Assembly (NCBI GenBank): GCA_031835245.1
Contig: JAVKOQ010000116.1
Location: 62,001-126,000, forward strand
Direction: 5' to 3'
Origin: Balamuthia mandrillaris
Lineage: Eukaryota; Discosea; Longamoebia; Balamuthiidae
Length of the DNA stretch: 64,000 bases
Positions 10,069-29,205 of the stretch are shown in pieces. A program made the position numbers and the translations under genes. Below the pieces are notes generated by a model. The model saw nothing but the letters and a program-made list of their open reading frames with translations, was not told where the DNA came from and did no database searches. Numbering within the stretch: position 1 is the first letter of the stretch; the number at the start of each line of letters is the position of its first letter.

Positions 10069-11445
10069 CTACTCCTGCGGGCTTTCACTAGAAGTGCCGC
10101 TACTGTGGGTGGAGAAGGGAAAGGAGGAAGAGAAAGAGGGAGAGAAGCCTGATGGTGCACCATCACCAGTAGTAGAGGAGGTGTTGTACTCTAAAAATCC
10201 AAGGTCCGAAGCCACAAAGTCTTTGTAGAAGGCATCAATCCGCTGTAATTCCAGTCGATGGGGACAGTAGGAGCAAGAGCATCCACCGTCATTCCCACTG
10301 CTACCGGCAAGCAAACTTCCTTCTTTGCTGTGCTTGAGAGAGCGCTTAGCTCCACCGCAGCCACTTGTATGGTGAGACTTGGGGGTAGAGCAGAGGCCCC
10401 GGAAGAGCTCGGACAGTTGCTCCGTCTCCTTGGCGGAGCATGTTTTAGCAACCCGGTGTATCTTGGCGGGCTTGTCTTCGGGGTGTAAGCTTTGAAAGGC
10501 GGAGAGGAATTGGACAAAGGCAGAAAGGAATTGATCTTGCGGGGTGGGGCTGCTCCTTGCGGGGGGCCGCCGTTGAGTTGCTGTTGTGTCCAAACTCGAA
10601 CGGGCCGTTGTGGAGGAGGACGAAGAGGAGGATTGTATGAGCTCCATAGAAACGGGGCACTTGGCGAAAACTTTTTGTCGTTTGAGGGGGCGGTCCAAGG
10701 GAAGGCTTGGGATCTGTGCGGCAGCCAAGTCTCGTCGAGCAAGCAGGGCCTCTATTTGTTGGTGTTGTGCCTTCTGTTGGGCTTCAATTCTCTGTGCCGT
10801 TTCGACAAGGAGGTCGTTTAGGCTGCGCTTCTTCACGGGTTTTCGTTTTTTGAGCTGTTTGGGCTTGGAAATGACCTTAATGGGTTCGGAGAGAACCTCG
10901 AGCGGAGGAAGAAGAGGTCGCTTAGTCTTCGGATCTAGGACCCGCATGCGCACGCGGAAGAACATATCCTCGTGCTGACTGGTGAGCACTTTGATCTTGG
11001 TGTTCAACCAGAGCTGGTTGCCCTGCTCGTTGACAGTGGGCTTGCAGTCCACAGGCTTGGTCTTGATAAAACTTACTGGCTTGAACGTGTCGTTGTCATA
11101 GAGGAGAGTCACGTCCAAGGGAAGGTGGTGGAAGTCAAGGTACTGCCCGTTTACGGCCAGAGGGCTCGTCAGACCCAACTGCAGCACGAAAGGAGTGTTC
11201 TTGACGACCACATAGACGTTCTTGAGGAGACCGTTCTTTGAGATTTGCTCTTGGCTCTGCGAGGTTTGCCGTAGGAGGTTGAGCTGCAACGCAGCAGAGG
11301 CTGCGCCAGTTGTTGAGTGGCTGTGTAGGGGAGAGGAGGAGGTCTCCGCTGCCGTGGGAAGCACTGGGGAGAGCGGGAAAAATGTGCTCAGCTGTGCCAG
11401 GGGCATTTGTGTGGCGGTCATGCCAGCTGCTGCTAAGGGGTCCAT
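10069..11445 (-). CDS. Unrecognised 458-aa protein with a beta-rich central domain, possible transcription regulator
   Basis: Single open frame with ATG at 11445. I do not recognise the family with confidence. Residues 1-60 are Ser/Thr/Ala-rich. Residues of about 75-190 alternate hydrophobic strands (VYVVVKNTPFVLQLGL, LPLDVTLLYD, LWLNTKIKVL, MFFRVRMRVL) like an immunoglobulin-fold DNA-binding domain of Rel/STAT type; this is only a pattern resemblance. A strongly basic segment follows (KQLKKRKPVKKRSL), fit for a nuclear localisation signal, then a Gln-rich helix. The last 110 residues are Ser-rich with a Cys/His cluster (CSCSYCPHR). It is divergent with the AMN1-like gene, with 648 bp between the start codons. 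The absence of introns is unusual for this window. Confidence 0.6.
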   Translation of the reverse strand: MDPLAAAGMTATQMPLAQLSTFFPLSPVLPTAAETSSSPLHSHSTTGAASAALQLNLLRQTSQSQEQISKNGLLKNVYVVVKNTPFVLQLGLTSPLAVNGQYLDFHHLPLDVTLLYDNDTFKPVSFIKTKPVDCKPTVNEQGNQLWLNTKIKVLTSQHEDMFFRVRMRVLDPKTKRPLLPPLEVLSEPIKVISKPKQLKKRKPVKKRSLNDLLVETAQRIEAQQKAQHQQIEALLARRDLAAAQIPSLPLDRPLKRQKVFAKCPVSMELIQSSSSSSSTTARSSLDTTATQRRPPARSSPTPQDQFLSAFVQFLSAFQSLHPEDKPAKIHRVAKTCSAKETEQLSELFRGLCSTPKSHHTSGCGGAKRSLKHSKEGSLLAGSSGNDGGCSCSYCPHRLELQRIDAFYKDFVASDLGFLEYNTSSTTGDGAPSGFSPSFSSSFPFSTHSSGTSSESPQE

Positions 11446-12093
11446 GGTCTTAGTTGGGGCGTGTTAACTTGCTCGAGTCAAGGAGGGAAACCAGGAAGGA
11501 AGCGAAAATGCAAGGAAAGACCTCCCTGCTGCTGTTGCCGTGCCTGTTGTGAGGGGGAAATTTTGAGTGGTTGGTTTTTTGTGGCCCACCACCCAACGAA
11601 AAGAAAGAAAGAAAGAGAAAGAAAGGACACACTTGACACACAATAGAGCAGGCGAAACACCCTCCACAGAACCAATGGGGGGAATCTACGGGGAATTAAA
11701 AAGTGGAAAACGCTTGCGGCTTTTCTAAGTCGACAAAAATTTATCGCTTCGCGAGATGTTTTCCTTTCGTGCTGCCTCTGACGTCATATGCCGATCGCGA
11801 AAATTCGGGCATTTGCGAGAAGAGGAAAAGGAAAAGTAAGGGGCAGGCAGGCAGGCAGGCAGAGGGGGGCGGTTGACCGAAAACAGGCACGTGGTCTCCA
11901 TAGGCACAGAGGAAAAGGAGGAGGAAGAAGTTGCCAACAACAACTCTGCCCCCCTGTCAGCAAGCCCCTTGCCCTGCTATTTGCCCTATTCCCTCTTTTA
12001 TTATTTCCTCACCTTCGAAGAAGAAGTAGAAAAGCATTAAGAGAGAGAAAGAAGAACAAGAGGAGAAGGAGCAGCAGCAAAACAAAAAGATAA
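11446..12093. other. Divergent promoter region between the 458-aa protein and the AMN1-like gene
   Basis: No gene is seen here. It holds a perfect CRE/ATF palindrome TGACGTCA at 11779-11786, a GTCGACAAAAATTT block at 11729-11742, a GCAG repeat at 11845-11862 and long purine-rich runs leading to the ATG at 12094. Confidence 0.5.
11779..11786. promoter_or_regulatory. CRE/ATF-like palindrome TGACGTCA
   Basis: A perfect eight-base palindrome sits about 330 bp upstream of each of two divergent start codons. The same octamer is in the divergent CCDC174/PI3K promoter at 51100-51107. bZIP binding is inferred from the motif. Confidence 0.35.
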
Positions 12094-15000
12094 ATGCTGG
12101 GTAATTACGGTTCTTCTTCGGACGGCAGATTGGCTTTTGTGGCGGCCTCGCACGACCCGCTACTTAATCCTGAGCAAGCGGAGCACTCCCGGCGTGAAGA
12201 TCTTCCCCAAAGACAAACACGCAGGGCCCTAATAACCGAAGAGGAGGAAGAAGAGGAAGAGGAGGGAGATGGAAGACCTCGCAATGCCTCCGAGGAAGGA
12301 GCAGGAGTGTCCCTCCTCAGAGAATTCACTCTGAGCGAGTTCTGGGATGCGGAGGACCAACACCAGCTTCAAGAAAAAAGGGGGATTGATATGAGTTGTT
12401 CCGGCACACAGAAAAGTAGCACCCCCCTCACCATCGGAGGCAAACCCAAACCCAAGCACTACGACTCTACCCAAAGATTGCTCGCCAAGATAAAGGGCTG
12501 GAAGGACGAGCTCATGGAAAGCGTGCGCAAGATTGACAAAGATCTGAACGAAGAAGCTCACGAACGATCCCGCGAACTTTCTGATGGTTCTGCAGAACTG
12601 CTAAACCAATTCAAGGACCAATTCCTCTCCACCAAAGAAGTATGCGAAGTGGTGTTGGACCCAAAGTATCAAGGCAACTGCCTAGGCGCCGATATGAACA
12701 AGCTCGCTTGTGACACGCTTCTCTCTCGGGCTCCCGACGCTTGGAAGAGTGCTGTCATCGACAGCGTACCACAAAATATGGAGCAGGTCATCAGTTTGTC
12801 GAACAACATGCTGGAGGAATGCTTCGAGGAAGAGGAGGAAGACGAACTCTCCAGAGAACCATCTGCGGACGGCGTTGACCCTGCCATGTTCGCGCCCTCA
12901 CGTGGCGGTGAATCGGTCCAGCTTCATAAGTTTTTCGAGGTGAGGCCTATCACATTTCATCTACTTGTGTTATTGTCGAGCCGATATCTAATGCTATCCC
13001 TTGTTTCTTTCTTGTGTCGTTTATTGTGGTGTTGAAACATAGATGTACAAATCCTCCAGGGAGAGAATGTTGCGCTCGCGCATGGAGAGCCTGAAGAAAA
13101 AAATCGAGGCCCACACTTCGGAACTTGTAGAAGATGCCTGCAAGACAGCCCTCACAAGTCAGGTTCTCAGCCAAGCAAATCGCATCAGTGGAAACACGCA
13201 AACATACCACAAGTTCGTGGAGGGGACGCTGCCCCAGGTTCCCTTAGAGGCTGCCAAGAATATCAGGAAACGCTTCTCCGAGTTGGTGGGCCAAGCCATG
13301 GGTGAAATCGATGAGATGCAATCTGAAGTTCTCAACCAGAAAGAAAACTATTCCAATCTGGTCAATAAGTTACGGGATATGCTCATCCAAGAGCCTCAAG
13401 CAAAACGGTATAGAGCATCCACGCTGGATGATGGGTGCTCTTCTTCTTCTGGCGGGCGGAGCTCGGACACGGCGGCCTCTCCTCCAGACTCTTCTCTCAG
13501 CTTGGGAAATCACAGGCGGCGATCAAAGGGTCCTGCCCCTTCCGCCGTTCTGCGCCGTGCTTCGTTTGCGGCTCCCCAACTGCGACGAGTGTGCCCTGTG
13601 CCTAAGCTCGCTCACCTTTGTGTAGCGACATGCGCCACCTATGCGGACTACCTTCCGGACATTCCGGAGGGGTGCCTCCCAGAGGAGTTGACCCAAAATC
13701 TGTTAGATCTTCTCATCCTTCAAAACAGATTGAACGATGAGATACTTCAAAAGCTGCTGAACCCCTGCATATTGTCGCTAAGCTTGAAACGGTGGGACGC
13801 ATTGGATATCTCCTCCTGCCAACTGATACTCTCCCAGTGTCCGCGACTGCGCTGCCTGGACCTCTCTCACTCCAATGGGCTTACGGATGATTGCGTACGA
13901 GCCATTGCAAAGAACGCTAGTCATCTACAAAGCGTTAACTTTTCCTCTTGCCCCAAGATTACCGACCGCTCTGTCTGCGAGCTACTCTTTCGCTGCTCCC
14001 GCAATTTGCGAGAAATATCGTTCCACAAGTGCCATCAGCTGACCGACGCCGCTTTTCAGCATATTTCTGACTGTTGGAAGCTGAGCAGCGTTGACCTCAG
14101 CAAATGCCCTCGCATTACCGACAAGACCCTCAGTGGATTGGGACGTTGCCACCAACTGCGGAGACTTTATATGTGCGGCAAAGGCATAACCGATAATGGC
14201 ATATTCTCCTTGGTAGTGCCCCTCGCTTATCAACAGCAACAGTCAACAAACCAAGGAGCCCATACCCCCACCTCCTCTCTCTTTTCCAGCCCTCCTCACC
14301 TCTCTTCTTCTCCCTCTTCTACTGTTGGTGTCTCGCCCTTCGTATTCTCTCCTCCTCTGGCCTCTCCCAATTCTCTCTTCAGCAACACCCGATTTAAGCT
14401 GCAAAATGCCTCGAGAGGTCTGGAGCATCTCTCCCTGATCAACGCGGAGATTACCGATAAAAGCGTGCATGCTCTCATCTTCTATTGTCCTTCCTTGCGC
14501 CATCTGGACCTTACGCATTGCAAGCATCTCACTGACTCTGCCTTCCTCCTCAACGACTGTTTCAACTCGGAGGATATCCAAGCGCTGTTTGGCAGCGATG
14601 AAAATTCTCTTTTTGCGCCGAGGAATACCACATCCTCCTCTACCACTTCCTCCTTCGTTGTGCCTTTTGGAGGACGAGCACACGATAACACCAGCTGTAG
14701 TTCTCCTCCTACCCACTTCTCGCCAATCGGACATCGTTCCCTCCACAAGCACCGCCATTGCGTTTCTGCCTCCCCAGCCACCACTTCTACTTCCACATCA
14801 TCCTCATGTTCCCCAATAGGGGGCGAGACTTCCTACAATGGCAGCGCGCCCGCCTATAGGCTCTACAAGCTTGAATCCTTGAACCTAACCCACTGCCTCA
14901 ACATCGGCAACTCTACGGTACGACAGATCGCCAAATACTCGCCGAATGTACATAGTCTAGATCTGAGCACCTGCGAAGAGATAACGGACAGTGCCCTGCT

Positions 15001-15805
15001 GTTTCTGGGCAACCGGTGCAAGAACCTTCGCAAGCTATCCCTCTCTCGGTGTAGACGAGTAACGGACAAGGCCCTTGTGCAAATCCTGAAAAGCACGGGA
15101 CAAACCTTGCAGTCCCTCAGCTTGCAAGGCTGTCCGCTTATCACCCAGCAAACCATTATGGCCATCGCCGAGCATTGCCCCAACCTGCTCAAGCTGGACT
15201 TGAGCTGGTGCAAATGTATCACGGACGAAGCGCTCGTTGAGTTGGTACAGGGCTGCCCAAGGTTAGAAGTGTTTATGGCAGAAGAGGCCTCCCTTTCAGA
15301 GCGTGGCGTGATGGAGCTTTGCCACCTGCCTCGCCTTCGCCGCCTTAATCTGGCCTACTGCTCCCAGCTGAGCGATGCTTGCCTCGTTGCCCTCTCTCGC
15401 GGCTGCCCCGCCCTCCTCAAAGCCGATTTCTCCTACTGCAACAACTCTATGCTAACATTCGAGGGTCTCCAGGAGGCGATCTCCTCTTGGGACTTGCTCT
15501 CCACCCTCACTCTCCGCGGCTGCAACTTCATCACTCTCCATTCTATCCATCACCCCAATCTGAAGACCTTAAACCTTTCCTGGTGCAAGAACCTGCAAGA
15601 CAGTGCCTTGGAAGGTTTGCCCAGAGGATGCCCTCAACTACGTTCCATCGACTTGGCCTGGTGCAGCAAGATCGGTGGCACTGCTGTGCATCAGCTGGCC
15701 CGCCATGCCCCTAATCTTTACACCTTCAACCTCAGAAAGTGCAGCAACATCCCTTCCCTCACCATCAAATTCCTTGCCAAAGCTGGTAAAACCGTTTATC
15801 GATAA
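12094..15805 (+). CDS. AMN1/FBXL-like leucine-rich-repeat protein (about 1202 aa, two exons)
   Basis: Exon 1 is 12094-12939 and exon 2 is 13043-15805. The 103-bp GT-AG intron is in phase 0. Residues 1-450 hold an acidic segment (Glu-rich near residue 50) and helical regions that I do not recognise. From about residue 470 there are Cys-type LRRs typical of AMN1 and F-box/LRR proteins (LDLSHSNGLTDDCV, LDLTHCKHLTDSAF, LDLSTCEEITDSAL, LSLSRCRRVTDKAL, LDLSWCKCITDEAL, LNLAYCSQLSDACL). Two Ser/Thr/Pro-rich loops (about 14230-14390 and 14560-14860) interrupt the LRR solenoid. Such proteins are usually substrate receptors of SCF ubiquitin ligases, but no clear F-box is visible, so the role is inferred. 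Confidence 0.85.
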
Positions 15806-16301
15806 TAAAAATAAAACAGGGGTTTATATTCCCTCGACGTCCCTCTTGGTTGGTTTGGTTGGTTTGTTGGTTGGTTAGTGACTAAGTTGTGTTTCGGGTG
15901 TGGCTTGCTGCGGACGATTCCACAAAGCAACAAAATGGCTTCTTTCTAACTCCACACAATGGCTGGGTTCTCCTCTCTCACGGCAATCTTGTTACCTCCC
16001 ATGCTCATCTCTGTGCTCTCCCATCTTCTTCCCTCTCTCTTCTCTCATAACGATCGTTTGATGACGGACAAGCTTTTCGCCCATTGCTGACATCAGCAGG
16101 GCTTATTAAGTGGAGACCCCTCAGGGAAATCACCTAAGAGGTTGCCCAACCCTTCCCACCAGCTAGCCGAAAGGCTAATAGCCGTTAATTAAAAAAGAAG
16201 AAAGCAAAGCAAGGGAGCAAAGGCTGCAGCCAAACCTTGCTCAGCTGCCGCTACAGTTGTCGCCTGACTGCCACCTGCCACTGGCCTTGTTGGAGACGCG
16301 A
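15806..16301. other. Intergenic region upstream of GCN2
   Basis: No gene is seen. An AATAAA signal follows the AMN1-like stop at once (15805-15815). A TTGG/TTGGT-rich repeat lies at about 15848-15880, and a near-palindrome GCTGACATCAGC at about 16086. Confidence 0.45.
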
Positions 16302-24231
<7,930 letters not shown>

Positions 24232-24297
24232 TAATGAACCAACAACTACAACGATTTACGACAGCGTTGATTTTAGCCCCATCTATTTTGGAAGGGT

Positions 24298-27200
24298 TCA
24301 GCTGCTGCTACTACCAGCACCGTCCGCGTGATTGCCAAGCCTTTCCTTCAGCCAAGCGTCTATCTTCTGTTTGAGCTCCGTGTCGGGCTGTAGCATTTCC
24401 ACAAAGGAACAGTGAGGTGCATTCGGTTGAACGGATCTTTGTTATCACTGAGAAGATGGCGTGATATGATAGCTCGGTCCATCGTCTTGCCAGAAGTAGG
24501 CAAGATCACTGGGTCCTTCATCAGTTCTTGCATGATTGGGTCTAAGAGAATGAAGGAGAAAGATGGTGAACAACAGAATAATAGAGCGGAAAGGGGGCAG
24601 GAAGGCGCACCCAAAAACTCATCTGGAATTTCTCCCAACATGTCCTCTGTGTTCTGCGCGCTAGCCGCACACTCGCGCGCTCTTTGTGCAAATTGTTCGA
24701 ATCGCGCGATAATCTCCTACAAATAAAAGAAAACACAATCAAGCCTAAGCACAGCAAACTCACCCAAACGACGATTTATATATAAAACTGTACCTCTTGT
24801 CTGATGTTCTCTCTTATAAGCAAAGCAGCCGCCCTTGTAAATATCTCGTCGCTGTAGGATCTGCCATCGCGAGCTACCGCCTCAGGAAACTCTGACGTTG
24901 GATGAACAGCAAAGTGGGTGTATATGTCAGTAATCTTTCCGAGCAGCTGCTTAGGCTTGAAGTTATATTTTTCGGGCTGAGAGACTTTGAGGTTGGTGCA
25001 CTTTGGTCCTGCCAAGTGCTCTAAGAAGTAATTGAGCATGGAGGCCAGCCGATCTACCAGCTCCGGAACGAGGAAAGGAGCCACGATGTCTTTGCTCAGG
25101 TAATGCATCATGTTGATGGTTTCATTTCCCAACAGTAAGTAGGTGCGAACTTGCCGTTCCAAACGATTCAAGTGCATCTCTCGCTCCCTCCTGGTCACCT
25201 GTTCAAAAGCGAATTTGTTTTGTTTTGTTTTTTGATGTTTGGTGGTTAGATAAAACGGTCAGAAAGCGGCCAATTGCTTGTTGAGACGTACTGGATCTTG
25301 GGCATGCCATTGAGCTTGGTTTGCCATTTCCAGTTCGTAGTTACGTATTTCGGTGAGTTTAGCCAGCGACTCGTCTAACAAGTAAATGGAATCGTTGATC
25401 AACATATTGACGAACCGCAAGAAGGAGTCCTTATCTCTGTTGCAGGAGTTATAGTTAACAGCAAGCAAATAGAGAGAGAGAGAGAGAGTAAGAGAGGGAG
25501 GAGAGAAAGAGGGCACGAACAAGCTGAACACTTCGATGGCAGCGTGGTGTTCTGGCAGCTTCCAAAGGAACTTCATTAGAGCGGCAATGTAATAACGAAC
25601 ATTGAACTTATCATAAAAATTGCTGCTTCCTATAATTGACATGCAGATCCAAGAGTTAGCGCAAAAATTTTGTTGAAAAAGAAAATGGAAAAGTCGTACT
25701 TTCAACGAATTCAATCTCTACATAAAACCGCATGAGTGCAGGAGCGAGGTTTTTACATGCAAGAACGTTTCGTTCGAAACAAGGGAACTTGTATTGTGCC
25801 TGTTTAGGCGTCAATGCATTGAGCGTTTCCACTATTTTGGAACGAAGGTATGGGTTCTTGGCGTGGGAGGGACTGGCCAGCAAATATACACAGAGGTTTA
25901 ACAAGTCGTCGACTCTTGTCTCCTCCAACGTACGTGGCGAAAATCTGTGACGCACATGGTGGATAAAATGAGGTTTGCGGAACCATACGAAACAGAGGAT
26001 GAAAATGATGGAAGAGTACCTTGCTAAAAAGAGAAAATATTCAAGCACATCTTCTACACAATGCTCTGGTAAGGCAGAAGCTTCCGGAGGAGGACTTTCT
26101 GGGAGAGGAAGCCCTTTGCCTTCGGGATCTACCAGTTGGACCAGCCACATGCATACAAGCAGATAAAAGTCAGTGGTACGACCAAGGAATGTTGGCTCGA
26201 AGAGTTGAGCCTCCATACACAGCCGATCTCTGTTAATTTCCTCGATTTGGTTCTATGTAGTAATAAAATGAATGGATTAGTGATTTGACAACGTGGCGAT
26301 TTTAAAAAAAATCATTGCAGCCACGTACTCTGATCTTTTCGAGCAGTGCTTCATTTGCAGCAATCTGCACCGACTGTATAGTAAAGATAAAAATAAGATA
26401 GTTAGCAAAAGTATTAATATAGCAGGAAAAGTAATATAGAAGCAACTCACAGTGACCCATTCGCTGCGCTGGGCAATGAGAGCATCTCGAGCGCTTTGTT
26501 GCTCGTAGAGTGCCCGCATTAGCACGCCATAACGAGCGCAAGCCTTCAAGAATCCGATGTGCATGCATCGCAACGTCAAGAAAAAGCACTCGCTGATAAA
26601 GCCTGGAGCTTGGGTGCTGCTCCGTTTCGCTTCTTTCAACTGTCGGACGTCTTCGCTGGTGGCAGCGAGCTTCGTATCCTCGCTCACATTTAACCTGTCG
26701 GTTACGAGCAAGTAGCCAGGATCAATCATTTTCAGCTTGGGGGAAGACCGATCCATGAACGGCACGCACAATTCCAGCAGCACAGCCGCTGTGTTCAGCA
26801 GAAATCCGTCAGTAGACACTTTCCGTCTATCAACCTGAATGCGTGTTCGCTCAATATTAAAGTTGGCAACAGCTGCAAACCATTCTAACACTTTCTCTCT
26901 ACAGTTTGGTGATGCTTTGAGCAACTGCTTTATTACTTGACAGCACATTCGCTGCAAAGAAAAAAAAGCAATGTCAGAGAAGGCAAAAACGGAAAGACAT
27001 GAAGAGAAAGAGAGAACCTGGCTGGTAAGTAAAGCGTTACGAATGGAGTTATGAGCTGTATTGATGTTGAGCTGACTGAGCTGGGAAGGTGCTGAAAAAT
27101 AGTGATCCGCCACTACCATCTTTGGAAAAAAAAAGTCAGCAAATTCAAAATGATAAACACCGAGTGAAAAGGGGAAAGCGGCATTACGTCGGGAGTACTG

Positions 27201-28233
27201 GAAGCGAGACGGAAGAAGGGACCAAGGAAAGAGTTGGTCTCGATCTCACGGCCTGTTGGATTTGTAGATGGGACCCATAAAGGCAGGCTGACTGCTAAAG
27301 CAGCAATGCGTTTGTGTTGAGTCAAGGAGATGGCGACTCTAAACAAGGTAGCAAACATGCTCAGCAAGTTAAAAGCTTTCAGCTTATAAGAAAGTTCATC
27401 CAACAGCGGCACAAATAGCTTCCGAGTGAAAACAAAACAGGCATTAAAACAAAACAACAAAGGTAATTACAAGAGCTGGAACAGTGTACAAACCTCAGAC
27501 AGTTCTTCTTCTGTCAAGTGCGCAATGAATTGCTCAAGAAACTCGGGAGAGACCGAGTGGATGTTTTCTGGATCTAATTCCATGTTGGATAGAAATAGTT
27601 TGGCCATATCTTCCCGATAGCTTTATGATTTGTTAAATGACAGTCAGCTCTTTTTAACACACAACAGAGGAGGAGGGGGAGAAGCAGAAGCAGCGGAAGA
27701 AGAAAGAAAGAAGAAACAAGAACGAAGAAGGGAGGAAGAAGAAACAATACTCGATAGAATGAGGCCAAGTTTCAGGCCAAAGCAGCAGCAATGAAGCATA
27801 AGAGATGAGAATGTTTTTCACATGTTGTACAGTTTGGCTGCGAGCTGCATTTTTCTTGATGGTAGCCTTTTCTCCTTCTTCGTGCGCTCTGTTATAGCAC
27901 GCTATGAGGAAGTCGAGATGGTTTTGGCCTTTGCATGGATCAGAGGGAGAGGACAGACAATCCACTATGATCCGTTCGGTAAGGTCTTTGCTGAGCAACA
28001 TAGTTCCCTCGCCCAATGCTCCTTGTTCCTCCATCATTTGCTCACCCTGTTCTTGTTCGAGCTCTTTCGCGAGGTTGGACAGATAGACCACCGCACCCTC
28101 TTTCTCCGCTGCTTCGGCAGAACTTAACGTGACAGCAAGCACCCTCTTTAGGAAGGAGTTCTCCCATGCCTGTTGGCCTGAAGACTAGAAGTAGGGGTCA
28201 ACCAAAGAGGCCATTTAAAAGAGTAAAAAGTGA

Positions 28234-28270
<37 letters not shown>

Positions 28271-28810
28271 AAAAGTGTAACGAAAAAAGAGAAAAGAGAG
28301 AGAAGGGAATCGAACCTTTGCAGAAGGATTAATAGGAGAGATAGAAAGGGGAGAGGTGGGCATCTCTGTGGCCGCAGCAGCGGAGCTAGGAGTTTGGCGT
28401 TGCTGCTCTATGTCCATGGCCTGTGAAGGTGTTGGTCTCAGCGTTGAGGAGCCACCTTCCTCTGTCCTTATTGTTGTTGGCATCACATCCATCATCCCTG
28501 ACAAAGAGGAAGAAGAGGAAGTGGAACTGGAAGAAGTAGCAGGGGTAGTGGAAGGCTCTGCCGCCGCTGGAACAGCTCCAAAGCGAGCCAAACGGCGCCT
28601 CCTGAGCTCATCCTGGGAGGGTACTGGTTGTTCCGCCGTTCCCTCTTGTCGTTCACTGTGGTTTTCTTCTCTGGTCGGAAGAGAGGAAGCAGCACTGTCC
28701 TTTACTTCCTCCTCTTCCATGGCGGCCGCTGCTGCTCCTTCCTGCTCTGCTTTCTGTTGCTGCTCGTGCTCATTGCCTTGCCCTTCCTTGTTTTTCTTCC
28801 ACAACAACAT
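24298..28810 (-). CDS. UBE4: UBE4/UFD2-type ubiquitin chain elongation factor with C-terminal U-box
   Basis: UFD2/UBE4 proteins lengthen ubiquitin chains (E4 activity) and work with Cdc48/p97. The start is taken as the ATG at 28810. The N-terminus has the family block [12 protein letters not shown]. The long helical UFD2 core lies across exons from about 27700 to 24780 ([50 protein letters not shown]). The U-box is in the last exon ([29 protein letters not shown]). After HLT the frame carrying the canonical continuation ([15 protein letters not shown], stop at 24298) is offset by 8 extra bases (about 24402-24409); the uninterrupted frame ends at 24360 with unrelated residues. So this may be a genuine frameshift, a sequence error or unusual splicing. 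Confidence 0.88.
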
Positions 28811-29205
28811 GGTGGTGGAGTAGTGGTAGTAGTTTAACACGCCCCGCTACGACTCCTCCTCTCTCGCTGCAAATAACAACACTGCTGGGTCTGCTGCCTC
28901 TGCCTCTGCTTTTTTTTTTTTGAGTGAAAACAGCCATCTTTAGTCGGGACGACACGAATTGTTGGCCTGGCAGCGCACACTGCCAACAATTCCCTTTTTT
29001 TGCTGCTTGCTTTGGTGGCGCTTGCTTGCTTGCCTTCTGCTGTGCTTGCTTGCTTGTTGCTGCTGTTGCTTGCTTGCTTGCTTGCTGCTTGCTGCTGCTG
29101 CTGCTTGCTGCTTGCTCGCTCGCTAGGCAAAGCGGCGCACGCAAACATCATCATGGCTATCAATCGTGCGTGCTCTGGCAGGCAAGCTTTACTACAAGTA
29201 AGTAC
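28811..29205. other. Intergenic region with (GCTT)n/(GCT)n low-complexity DNA
   Basis: This region lies between two minus-strand genes. A stretch of GCTTGCTT and GCTGCT repeats occupies about 29000-29125. ORFs across it are poly-Cys/Leu/Ala and are not genes. A poly-T/poly-A run at 28911-28921 may belong to the UBE4 promoter. Confidence 0.5.
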
